Source: Vanilla planifolia (taxonomy: Eukaryota > Streptophyta > Magnoliopsida > Asparagales > Orchidaceae). From it: a stretch of DNA of 64,000 nucleotides. The stretch's first letter is position 1. Each line of letters begins with the position of its first letter. Location of the stretch: positions 1,610,803 through 1,674,802 of the forward strand of contig JAIUJO010000091.1 of the NCBI GenBank assembly GCA_023846275.1, given 5' to 3'. Both the position numbers and the translations under genes were made by a program. Below the pieces are notes generated by a model. It did no database searches, was not told where the DNA came from, and saw only the letters and a program-made list of their open reading frames with translations. Below are positions 45,924 through 57,000 of the stretch, piece after piece.

Positions 45924-47243
45924 ATGGCAGGTTCCGAAGGGAGGAATAGTAATAGAAAATCTAGAAACTGTGGAAGTGCCTCTACTGAAAGGGAATATGA
46001 GGAGAGTGACACTGGAGGAGCCGCTGGTGGCAATGGGAAAAAAGGTTTGGCCATTGGTATGTCTGTTATCGACCGAAAGGATGGCTATCTACTGCATGAG
46101 CTTGAAATATCAAATATTTCTGTTGGCTCCTCGAGTGTTGATGTGGGAACTCTAGAAGATGGTGTGACCTCTGTTACCCCGATGCTGCCTCTAATGTAGA
46201 CTAACTGCGAGCAGGGAGGAATGTCAGGAGAACCCTTGGGTGACACTGGGAAGTATGGAGGCAATCGAGAATGCCTTGGTTATGGTGCTTCCAGATTGAC
46301 ATGTGGCACTTGTGTCAAGAATGGAGAGAATGTAAACCTGCCGTATCACATCAATACTTTTGGGGCTAGCAATGCTTGTGCCTGTGAACTAAGCATGGCA
46401 ATTTCGGATAATGTTGTAGATGGTATTCTCGTGCTTGGCAGAGCTATCCTGTTTGATAGCACAGCCCTACCGACTATCTCTAGCACAGCGGCACAGGTTA
46501 ATAGAGTCAGTTTTAAGGAAGCGTTAACTTCCAAGATCACTATGCTAAATGAAGCAGTGACGTCCTCTGTAAAGCCGACTGCCTTAGATGTCAAGGCCAG
46601 GACAGCTTGTATAGCTGACTTTTTTGATAATGATAGGATCATCATATCGAACGAGGCCTGCAAAAGGCGTATTGAGTTTGACAAGTACGATTTAGTGGGC
46701 CGAGTTTATGGCAATACTCTCCCTTTCTTTGTCATCGCTTGGGTGCTTCAGAGGCACTGGGGGTATCTCAAGAATTTCATATTCCTAGACATTTCCTCTG
46801 GCTGCTTCTGCCTCCACTTCAATTCCATGGAGGACAAGAATGCTGTATGGCTGCAGGGCCCGTGGCAAGTCGCTGGCTAGGTCATGGGCTTGGACTTGTG
46901 GACTTCTGATTTTCGACCAAGCTCCATGATGGTGATGTGCACCGAAGTCTGGGTTTTGTTTTCGGACCTCCCTCTAATCTACTGGGACGTCGAGAACATA
47001 CCGAGAATCGCAAAATCGGTGGGAGAACCGATTCTTCTTGATGGTTGGATGACGGACATGCACTGCTCGTCTTTCGCCCAGGTGTGCATTAGGGTGGACT
47101 TATCGAAGCCATTCAAACTGGGCATGTGGCTGATGGGGGCAATGAGACGTTCATTTCAATTGTTTGAATATGAGGGGCTTCCTAAAATCTGTTTTGCGTG
47201 TGGCCTTGTGGGACACTTTGCCGAGCAGTGCAAGCTCGGGTAG
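45924..47243 (+). pseudogene. LINE ORF1 protein (DUF4283-like plus CCHC zinc knuckle), interrupted by stops
   Basis: The likely start is ATG at 45,924 (MAGSEGRNSNRKSRN). The same frame runs to 47,243 and is broken only by TAG codons at 46,197 and 46,878, with a third TAG at 47,241. Upstream residues are acidic and low in complexity. From about 46,650 the frame gives RIEFDKYDLVGRVYGNTLPF, FFVIAWVLQRHWG and CFCLHFNSMEDKNAVW followed by QGPWQVAG. This is the DUF4283 pattern (a strand-rich domain ending in a W-x-x-GPW motif). It continues past the TAG as VMGLDLWTSDFRPS and WVLFSDLPLIYWD. The knuckle CFACGLVGHFAEQC (C-x2-C-x4-H-x4-C) is at 47,196-47,237. In plant L1s this protein binds element RNA and forms RNP particles. 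Only the stops argue against function; the frame itself is kept. Confidence 0.9.
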
Positions 47244-50200
47244 ATTGGTATCGCTGCGTCCACACCTTCGCTCTCAAGTGCTATGCGATTTATGGGCCAA
47301 AGGAAAACCTAAAACGTAAGGAGATGTGGGACTTCTTAAGGGAGGAGGCCTAGAATGCTGGCCCCCTACTAGTTGCTGGCGAATTCAACCCTTTAATGTC
47401 GCAAGGTGAAAAGTGGGGCGGGGAGGAAATTTAGCGACGACAAATGCAACAAGAATTTACGAACGTGATTTAGGACCTTCAGCTTGTGGATCTTATATTT
47501 ATCGGGAACAAATTCACGTGGTGTAATGGCAAGGAGGGTGGTGTAAGGATACTGGAAAGGTTGGATAGAGCGTTTATGAACATTACGGGCATGCAAGCGC
47601 TCCTTGCCTGTTTAGTTACGCACTTGGCGCGGATTGGCTCAGACCACTGTCCTCTTCTCATTGACATGGATGGTGGGCATAAACTTGAAAGTAAGCAAAG
47701 AATTTAATTCAAAAGCGTCTGGCTGGAGTTCCCGAAGGCAATTGGGGTGGTTCATCATGCTTGGCGTAGACGGACCAAGTGGAATAAAATGGAAGGCCTG
47801 TCAACCAAATTCCAGAGATCACTTGTGGCACTACGCAAGTGGAATAAGTCGGAGGTGGGCAACATCATGAGTGGCAATGTGGAATTAGAAAAGGGCATCA
47901 ACACGCTACAAATGAAGGAGTCACTAGAGGGACTGAATGCAGGTGAACATCAGTGTCTTTGGCAACTGATCCTGGATTTCGACTGTGGTTGCGCATTAGA
48001 AGAGCGGTGGTGGTGGCAAAGAGCAAAAATACATTGGGCTCAGCTGGGAGACCACAATACCTGCTACTTCCATGCTGCTGTCACCACACGAATGCGCAAT
48101 AACCTCATTGCCCAGCTGAAATATGATTCGGGCAGTATGGTTACTATGCATGAAAGTATGAGCATGATTTTGGAACCTTTCTTACAGAAAAAGTAGTGTG
48201 GTGAGACAAGAACACTTCCTCCCATGCAACATGTGCTAAACACAAAAATCAACAACGCTTAGCAAACCATGTTGGCAAGCCCTGTGACTGAACAGGAGGT
48301 CATCTCGGCTATCAAAGCTGCTAGGAAGAATAAAGCTCCAGGCTTGGATGGGGTCACTGTGGAGTTCATCCAAGGCTACTGGTAGATTACACATGGTGAC
48401 ATAATTCGCGTAGTGCTCTTTTTCTTTGTTTAGAAGCAAATGCCCAGGAGCTGGAAAGACACACTTATAGTTCTTATACCAAAGATCCAATGTGCCTGAA
48501 AGCGGAAACAATTCCGGCCAATCAGCCTATGTAATGTCATCTACAAAGTCATTGCGAGGATCCTGGTTGGAAGGCTCAAGCCGCTACTTCCGAATCTCAT
48601 ATCAAGAGAACAGGGGGCGTTGGTACCGAAAGAAGCATTCCACACAACAATTTTGTAGCTCAGGAGATGGCTTCGTGCATGCATTCATCCTCCACAAGGG
48701 TAAGGCTCATAGCAATCAAAGTGGACATGGAGCAGGCATACAATACGATGAGATGGGATTTTGTGACGAATATATTTAAACTCATGGGTTTTCCCTGCAT
48801 CTGGTGCTATTGGATAGATGCTTTTGCCGTGAATCCAAGATATGGTGTCCTACTTAATGAAATCCGGTTAACATGGATTCAGGCACAGCGTGGCCTTCGT
48901 CAGGGGTCCCTGCTCTCGCCGTATTTGTTCACAATCATGACGGAGTACCTCTCAATAATTATGCATAATAATGAAACCAGATCACCGCTTGGGTTTCGGT
49001 GTGGGAAAAACTCTCTGCTAGTTTCTCATTGTCTGTATGTTGATGACATCCTTGTCTACGCGCTAGCAACGCAGGCTGCAGCACATTTTGTAAGGCCACC
49101 GGGATGAGGGTAAACCTCGCGAAGTCAAAGGCCTTCTTTAGTAGAGCCACGAGAACAAAAAGGGGGAAGGTGGTCGCGAGGAAGCTGCAAATGGCTCGTG
49201 GGGAAAACCTTTGTTATCTTGGTGTGTCCATCTAGGCAAAATTAATCAATAAGGATGACGTCAACCTCCTCTAGAAGACTTGGAGGGTTGCAATGATCAA
49301 GTGTGTCCTTAATGCTATCCCAAGTCACTTGCTGAGCCACTGTGTCTTGCCGAAGTGTTCTATTGACACGGTTGAGCGGAAGATAAGGAATTTTCTATGG
49401 TGCGGTGCTAGTGGCCCAAGAATGATGCATTATGAGAGCTGGGAGATTGTCACCTTGCTTAAAGTAGTGGGAGGCCTTGGCCTCCTGGACATGCGCACTT
49501 GGCAGTGGGTCCTGCTTGTGAAGCAATGCAAGACATCGATTGGCTGAGACGAAAACTACTGGGTGTGCATTATGAGAACAAAATCCGGTGCAGCACAAAA
49601 CCTTGTTTGGACACTGTGGGGAGCCTCTCACGCATGCAGACTCATCGCTGTTGCTATGTCGTATGCCCTTGCTAACTTTGTGTGGAAAATTGGCAATGGT
49701 AATGACGTTTCATTCGCGAAAGACAATTGGCTCGGTGTGCTCCTAATCTGCTTGTGGCCCACCATTATCAACATGGACGTTGACTGGCTAAAACACGTGA
49801 GTGCGTGCATTGTCGAGACTGGCATTTGGAATGAAGAAAGAATTTGTGCCTGGGCCAGCAACCTTATGCTTGAACGCATTATGCATTTGCCCTGGGCTCA
49901 GAATCGTGACACACTCCTACAGTCTCATACGGAATTGACCCAGGTCAACAACTAAAAATTCTACATGCAATTATGTTGCGAAAGTGTTGGTGGCTGCATG
50001 GGAAACCCTAATAAGACATGGAGCATCTCAAAAGGATTTGGAATGTAAAGGCTCTGCCTAAGGTGCGATTCTTCTAATGGCGCTTGGTGGGGGACCATCT
50101 TCCAATAGCAGTCTGGATGGCTCATAGCAAACTCGTTGTGTGCAGTAGCTGCGTATGGGGGTGTAACGTAGACGATACGCGAGAGCATATAATGTAGGAG

Positions 50201-51039
50201 GGTCCACATGCACAGGAGCTTTGGAGCAGTCACCAGCTTCGTAGGGTCGTCACCGCACTTGGCTTCCGCCCTAGAGAGAGTAATGGGGTACCCTTCATGC
50301 AACAGTTCCTCGACTACATGGCGGCGCCTGTGCGGTGCAAAGTCAACGACGTATTGCATGCTGCAAACTTAGCCACGGGGATGTATTACATCTACGAGCT
50401 TTGCAATGCAAAGAAGCACAACGACGAAATGCCCAATTATAGTCCTATCCTGTGGAAGCTACAGATTGAGATCACTTTGCTTCATAGAACGCACCCATCC
50501 ACGTCCTGTAGGAACCTGCTCAGTTCAACTGAACTGGTGATAGCCCAAAACTGGGTTCCACCTCCCACTGGATGGGTTAAAATAAATTACGACATGCCCA
50601 TTGGTGATGATCTGGCGAGCCTCGGACTGCTGGTCAGGGATCACCATGGGAAGCCCTTGCGGGTGATCGCGAGGAAAGGCTTCTCTCAGACGAGTTTGGC
50701 CCTGGAAGTTTATGCCATGCTTGAGGCTCTTGAATTGCCCAGGACTGCACTCCCAGAGGTTCGGGCCATCGAGATCCAAGCTGACTCAACACTTGCGATG
50801 CAGGCGGTTCACACCATTCTCACCAGGTGCGAACGGGAGGTGTTTTTGCCAAGGCAATTCTTCATGCTTGGGCCCTTGATGCTCTTTTCATCACATACAT
50901 CCAGAGGGACGGCAACGCGTCGGCGGACTAGGTTGCGTGCACTGCTTGCCGTTCCGACTTCGCTTGGGGTTGGGGTATGCCCGTCCTTGAGCCTTTAGTG
51001 AATTTGTTGTTGTTTAACTTCCTATTTGATCCTCCATAG
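47244..51039 (+). pseudogene. LINE ORF2 polyprotein (truncated APE, RT, zf-RVT, RNase H), broken
   Basis: A multi-enzyme for target-primed reverse transcription. The frame shifts at about 48,635, 49,083, 49,960 and 50,840. Domains: APE from its middle only, AIYGPKENLKRKEMW (47,286), LVAGEFNPL (47,370; usual GDFN), FTWCNGKEGG and LERLDRAF (about 47,510), and GSDHCPLLI (about 47,637). Linker: WWWQRAKIHWAQLGDHNTCY (about 48,009). RT: KNKAPGLDGVTVEF (about 48,330), LIVLIPKI then [18 protein letters not shown] (48,468-48,560), VDMEQAYNTMRWDFV (about 48,721), GLRQGSLLSPYLF (48,895), CLYVDDILVYA (49,030, polymerase box), and GMRVNLAKSKAFF (49,104). Downstream: FLWCGA and GGLGLLDMRTWQW (49,393-49,500). 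zf-RVT: LPKVRFF, WRLVGDHLPIAVWM, CSSCVWGC and DDTREHIM (50,055-50,195). RNase H: GWVKINYDMPIGDD (50,572), LLVRDHHGKPL and EIQADSTLAM, with the end RDGNASAD then stop then VA (50,908-50,940). The first ~100 residues of APE are absent. Confidence 0.95.
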
Positions 51040-51110
51040 AGGATGATGCATGTGCTATTGCCTTGTTTTGAATGAAGGAAAGCCTTCAAGGAACTTAAAG
51101 AAGGGCAGCA

Positions 51111-53199
51111 TAAGTGAAATCCTATAAAAACCTTTTTAGTTTGAGTAACAAACTATGAAAAGATATATTTTGAATTACATTTTAGGTACTTTAATTTTAC
51201 TTTGATTAAAATGTTAAGCATGATTGAAACATCTATCGTTTTTCACAAGATGCAAAAATTTAATTTTATTTAAATTAATATTCTAAAAAATGTTTGGTCT
51301 TAAGAAACTTAATTCTTCTTTTTTTATTATCTTTAATTCAATTTATTTTTTTTATATCTTAGTATTTATTTAATAATTTCTATAAAACGTACATAATAAT
51401 AATAATTAATTTTAAAAAATGATAAATAAAATAATACTAATTATTATTAAAAGAACCAAATATCTTTATAGCACCTAAAACATGCTGGCTATCATTAAGA
51501 GTTCTACAATGCAAGTCGCAAAACTCGTTGGTCAATTGCAACACTAAATAGAACTACGAACATATTTTGTTGGGTCTTAGAATTGGTTACTACTCTCATA
51601 TCCTCATATTTAATTTCTAAATCAGCAATGATAGCACAAGTAATGTTATTTTGAACAAACTAGGGGTAGTCAACCCCAAATAAACTGACTTCGAGGAAGA
51701 TGTAAGCTTTATAAACAAAACATCTTTATTCACTTTCATAATGTGGGACTATAACAAAGCCTTGTTTTTACACCGCATGGTTCCAAATTATTGGACTAAC
51801 TAGAACATTTGATCATGTCATTTCAAAGTCAAACGACCTTGATCTCCTCCATTTTTTTATAAAGTCTGATAAATCTAGCCATCAGATCAAGATCGACTTA
51901 ACGATTCTGATCAAATTCTTTTTCTAAACATCGTCATCAAATTTCGTTCGTCCAACATGCAGTTTTCCTGAAAGAACAGCCTTAGTACGTTCTAATAAAA
52001 CGACTCATGCGCAACATCTCTTTTAGCTATTTTTAAGCCTTTAGAATGTTTTATTTAAATAATAATTTTTCAACTAAAAAATAAAAAATAAATGATATAA
52101 TTATGCTTATTTTTCTTGATCAATAAATGCTTTTAGCTATTAAAAAGAGTTTATAAATAAGAGGCATTTTGAACAGAAGGGATTCAAAAATATTTATGTA
52201 ATATGAAGAAAAGTTAAGCCATTAGTAGCCCATGATAATTGTCAATACTATAGCAACTTTCTTTAGTTGTCAAACAGTTAATTACAGCTTTCTTCACAAG
52301 TTTGCTATGTTATTAATTTTTTTAATTCCTAATTGATTCAATGAATATAATTGTGCCTATTTAATCTTTTCATTAACCATAGGATTTTAGTTGTGTTTGT
52401 CTTGGTTTTATGTCAACAAATGTTTTTCATCTATTGTCATTTTATTTTGATGAAAAGCTATCATAACTTGTTTTAGTAGTGTTTTAGCTTATACATCTTT
52501 TGGAAAATGTTTTTTTATGAAATTTTTTTCTAACATTTTGTCGTTACTAGATGTATGTTTTTTAACTAGAATCATCGAAAAATCATTATTATACATTTCT
52601 ATTCTTATTGTTTTTTCTGTTTCATTTTTTCTCAAGGTTATTATTATTAAAAGAAAAATAATTTTTTTAAAATAAAATTTAAAATTTTTATAAAATACTC
52701 TTAAAAACTTTATTTAAGTATTTTTGTGAGAAACTTAATTTTTTATTCAAAACAATTTAACCCCTTCTTACTAGTGTAAACTTCATCATATGTGATTATG
52801 AAGTGTTATTTAATAAGTTAGAGGTGAAATATTTCGAATAAAAATTTGTCTTTATAAGAGAATATTTAAAATATTTCTTTAATATATTTTTTAATAGAAA
52901 TAAGTATGGCTTTAAAAGTGCGTTCTAGCAAATTTTAAATTTATTTTAAAAACAATTACCTCTATTTTAAAATATGTAGATTTTTTTTATTAATAAATTT
53001 AGAAAAAAAATAAAAAAATACGTATGAGTAAAAATGATAGGAAAATGATTTGTAGGTGATTCAACTTAAAATGAAGCCATTAGTTACCCCTAACAAGATA
53101 TAACAAAAACAAATATAACTAATATAACTCTTTTGCCAAATGATCGGTAGGTTAAAACATTATGATAAGAAAAAAATAGAAATTGATTACCACTACCTC
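51111..53199. other. AT-rich DNA with an LTR-like promoter core on the minus strand (51,663-51,750)
   Basis: No coding motif seen. On the minus strand, AGTCCCACATTATG (from about 51,750) is followed by GTTTATAAAGC and then by GGGGTTGACTACCCC at 51,663-51,677. The same order of elements (TCCCACATT, TATAAA, a GGTTGGCTACTCCC-like word) appears on the + strand at 62.2 kb and partly at 63.5 kb. This is the look of a plant copia LTR promoter region, so a solo LTR or LTR fragment is likely here. Its ends could not be placed. Confidence 0.5.
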
Positions 53200-54830
53200 A
53201 CAACCTAACAAACTAGGAAAAAAATAATTTGGTAAAACTAAATAACAATTAATAACAACCAAAATTTTATACTTAAAATTGTTACATGAGCTACAAGTAT
53301 TTCAAAATAGTTAATTAAATAAAATTAATAACTTACTCATTTGACAAGAAAGTAAAGGCTGGGGATTTGATGTGGGAAACACAAAGCATAAGAATTTGAT
53401 GAGGAGCACTGAGTGCTAATGGCTCATTACTTGCAAAGTTTTCTTTAAATTTTGTCAATAAGTCACCAATCAATTTTATTCTGGAATTCACTTATTGATA
53501 AAAATTTTTCTAAATACTAAAAGCACTTTCCAAACTAATTAATTAGTCATTATGGATAAATTATGAAAAGCCCAACGTCTTGAAATAATGGCTAAAAGAG
53601 CAATTACACAAGAACTGCTTAGTCTAAATTCTCTTAGATCCTTTGATTATAAGAAAAACACGTTCAAATGGCTTGGATTAAGCAAGCACTATTTCATCTA
53701 GACCAGTATGTCTAAATTATTATATAATGACAAGATTTAGCTCTTACGTGTGGATAAAACAAGACATTTTTGTTTATGAATTTACATTATGGAACAAAAG
53801 GTTAATGATATTATGATCTTTTGATTACATAATTGCGTGACTGGATGATAGAATCACTCCCATAATTGAGTATAGTCCAACAAAATAGTTACACATTTTA
53901 GTCTCACATTACATGAATGACGGATTGTTATTGCTAAGAATTTTCTTACGCCACATAATAAGTGCATTGTTCTTGTTTCGTAACCCCCTAGTTCACTCTA
54001 AAGTAATTTCCCTTATTGGCGATAAACTCATACTATATTAAATTTGATATGTGAGTTATCTATTGTACCAAAATTATTTGATGAGTTTTGGTATTATTTT
54101 ATCAATCTCATAAACCCAACTACTCACGTTTAGGAGCTATACTCTGACCAAACACTTTCAATTATTATTAGGTTTTTGTTATTTATTATTTTACACTCAT
54201 TAATTATAATTATAATGTACTTTTTTAAATAAGTTATTGATGTAAAATTTCTAATCATAGGAATAAGAATAAAATAATTCATTAGAAGGTTGGCTTTTGA
54301 TCCAAACTTTTGAATCGAATTATTTTTTCTAAAATGATTAATTTATATAAATTTAGTTTTTGTGCCTTCAAAGAGTGATTTAAATCAAGCTTAAGATTGT
54401 AAAAAAAATAAATTATAATATCTAAAATTTAAATCAAAATATTTATGTTAGCTATTTGTCATTCCAATCAAAATGGTCATGACAAAATTTCACCTTTGCC
54501 CTTCTTTCTTTTCAAAGTTTTCCTTGAATAAAAGTATTGTCTATCAAAAACTTAATGATTTACTTAAACAAATTATTAGTAATACTTAGGGTATATGTCA
54601 ATCAAACAAAACATCACAACAAGTGGTCAACAAAACAATGTATCGTTCTTTATAATAAGTAAACTTTTAATAAAATTCATTAAAACATTAATTATTTATA
54701 AAACTAAAATGCATAACAACTAAAGATAAGCTCCCTTACATGTATGACAGACTAAATTAATGTTCCCACATAATTTATGCTCATTTTAAGCTTTCAATTT
54801 CTATTCTCCTTCTCTTTGGCAAAACTTAAA
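53200..54830 (+). repeat. Diverged direct repeat, left copy (LTR-like)
   Basis: Aligns with 55,400-57,000 at about 2.2-kb offset. Landmarks: CTTTTGATTACATAATTGCGTGACTGGAT with CATTTGATCACATAATTATGCGATTGGAT; CACTCCCATAATTGAG with CACTCCCACAATTTTTAG; TTTTAGTCTCACATTACATGAATGACGG with TTTTAGTCTTACATTGAATAAATGG (TCCCACATT-type box, about 53,897 and 56,208); and GGAATAAGAATAAAATAATTC with GATAAGAATAAAATGATTC. The two copies are old. LTR pair, nested LTRs and plain tandem duplication are all possible. I see no gag or pol between them. Confidence 0.65.
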
Positions 54831-55399
54831 GTGAGTTAATCTATATTTAGTAAATTGTTCATAAATTTACAATTTTTTAAAATGATCAACAAATTAATAA
54901 ATTTCCTTAAGTCTATTATGTTCAAACTATACCTATATCTAATGATCTAGGACATGCATAATTTTTGTCAAATAAATTTAAGTTTTTCTTTCCTACTATT
55001 ACGAAAATTTATTATTTAAGCTATCTTGTGTAATGGATGACTTAAATTTTGTTTCAAAGGATTATAGTTATGAAAGTTTAAGGTCTAACACCTGTGATAA
55101 TTTCATCTATAACTTATTCGTTTGGAAGATCCTTACTAAAACTTAAACTTTTAGGTTTTTCTTTAACTATTTTTATTTAGTTTTTTTATTTGAATTTTTA
55201 AAACTTAATTTTTAAGATCTTATTTGTACAATATAGATATATATATATATTATTTTAGTTGGAATTAATTGATTAATGTTGTAATATATAATGTTTCATT
55301 TTAATTATTGGATTTGAGACCACAAACCATTTGAGGTCTAATACATTTAGTTGTAATTGTGATACTATTCTAATTCAAATAAAGCATTTTTCCAAAAGA
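54831..55399. other. AT-rich spacer between the two diverged repeats
   Basis: About 0.57 kb with no recognisable coding sequence. A short TATATATATATATA run lies at about 55,236-55,250. Confidence 0.5.
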
Positions 55400-57000
55400 G
55401 CCAAATCTTCAGAAAAAATAATAAAAAAACTACTACAATCATACAACATAATAAACATAGCAATAGAATAAAATAATTCTATGAAACAAAATGCAAATTA
55501 AAGAAAAAAACTTTTGCTTGATGAAAGCTTATTGAGAAATAAATGATTTATTTAAATCAATTATTGTTGAAGATAATTGAGAACATAACTTATTTGAGAA
55601 GAAAATAAAGACTATTAGTTTGATGATTGAAGCATGTACATAAGAAAATATCAATGTGCATCGACAACTAAATGTTTAAATTTCATGACCTAAAAAGTTT
55701 TTTTTAGATTTTGTAAGAACTTTAAATGTTTATCTTTTTCAAGAATTCACTTATTTATAAGCATTTTTAATGACTAAAAGAGCTTGCCAAATTGGCCAAC
55801 TAATTATTATTTAAATAAGAAAATCCAACATTATTTTTAATTAATAAATTATAGAAATTCAAACAACTAAAATGACTCTCTACATAAAAGCCACTCGATC
55901 GGAAGGCTCTTAGACCATTTGATTATGAAAACTTCTCGATTGGATGGATAAGATTAAATGCACTTTTTAGAAATTAGGAATTGATTTGAGCTGCTAGATG
56001 TAAATCATGACTTGACTATTAGATTTAGCACTTCGTGTAGATAAATCAATCATTATGTGATCTAAAAATTATGTGATTGGACAGAGCATCTAATTAAAGG
56101 TTTTTTAAAAGTGGATGAGATTAGAATCATTTGATCACATAATTATGCGATTGGATAGCAAAAACACTCCCACAATTTTTAGTTGAACTGTGCGAAATGT
56201 ATTTGGGTTTTTTAGTCTTACATTGAATAAATGGTAGAATATTATAGCTTTATTTGAGCTTTCCAACATTTACATTTTGTATTTTTTTGGGTTCATCTAC
56301 CACTTGTTGTGCTCTAAATGTGAGCAATGTTTCGGTTCTTGAGTTATGAATGAATCAAAATTATTTATAGGTTTGAGAGTAATTTTATCAACATGATGAA
56401 AAATATTAGCTGTATTGAAGCACTATGCTCTAACTTAGACTTTGGTTGCTTTTAGTAAAATGTTTTTTTGTTATTTTAATTATGTAATTATTTTTTAAAA
56501 AATTATTTTTTATAATTAAAATACATTTTTACAACAAATTTTGGAAAGAGAATTTTAAAAGGTATGATAAGAATAAAATGATTCTCAGATGGTAAAGATA
56601 ACATCAAGATTTTAGAATCTTAATACTTTTTTTAAGATGATTAATTTAAATAAAGACTAAATTTTTGTATCTGGTATGAGTGATTTCAATCTAGATTAAC
56701 ATCTAGCCAAAATACGATTAAAATAACTAAAATTCTATCTAAAATAAATCTTTTTGTTAAATTCAAACCATAACTCTTCTTTTTTAAATTCTCCTATGAG
56801 CACAGGTATAAATTTTCTAAAATTTACAAATTCTCTTTGACAAATTCATTGGTAATTCTTAATATTTGTTATTATCAAACAAGTACAATGATTAGGGGCC
56901 AATAACCTAAGACATTAAATCATGAAATACACGATGAAATTATCATAAAACTATCGACTATCATTTGATAGTGATAGTCTCCTTTCTACAATACTTTTGA
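55400..57000 (+). repeat. Diverged direct repeat, right copy (LTR-like)
   Basis: Partner of 53,200-54,830; see that entry for shared landmarks. The right edge fades near 57,000, shortly after the AACTCTTCTTTTTTAAATTCTCC stretch (about 56,770) that matches GCCCTTCTTTCTTTTCAAAG in the left copy. Confidence 0.65.

Larger units (their letters stand above)
45440..51110 (+). mobile_element. L1-type non-LTR retrotransposon (LINE), near full length, inactivated
   Basis: A GC-richer island about 5.7 kb long in AT-rich DNA. The base composition changes sharply near 45,455 (GACGACACTTTGATGACGGC) and again near 51,100. It contains ORF1 (DUF4283-like region and CCHC knuckle) and ORF2 (APE, RT, zf-RVT, RNase H) on the + strand in the standard plant L1 order. 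The 3' end has TTGTTTTGAATGAAGGAAAG, resembling the conserved GAATGAAA-type tail of plant LINEs, but no long poly-A follows. I could not find a convincing target-site duplication. It is much better preserved than the LINEs of copies A and B, so it inserted later. It cannot be autonomous: ORF1 has in-frame stops, the N-terminal third of the endonuclease is missing, and ORF2 has about four frameshifts and many stops. Confidence 0.95.

Noticed and set aside
50297..50998. Independent host RNase H-like gene
   Set aside because: It follows the zf-RVT region in the same frame and orientation as the LINE ORF2 C-terminus, and its end is frameshifted at about 50,840.
45924..51039. TAG read as a sense codon (recoding) in the LINE
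   Set aside because: TAA and TGA stops and several frameshifts also break the frames, so decay is the simpler reading; the TAG excess is kept as a finding about mutation bias.
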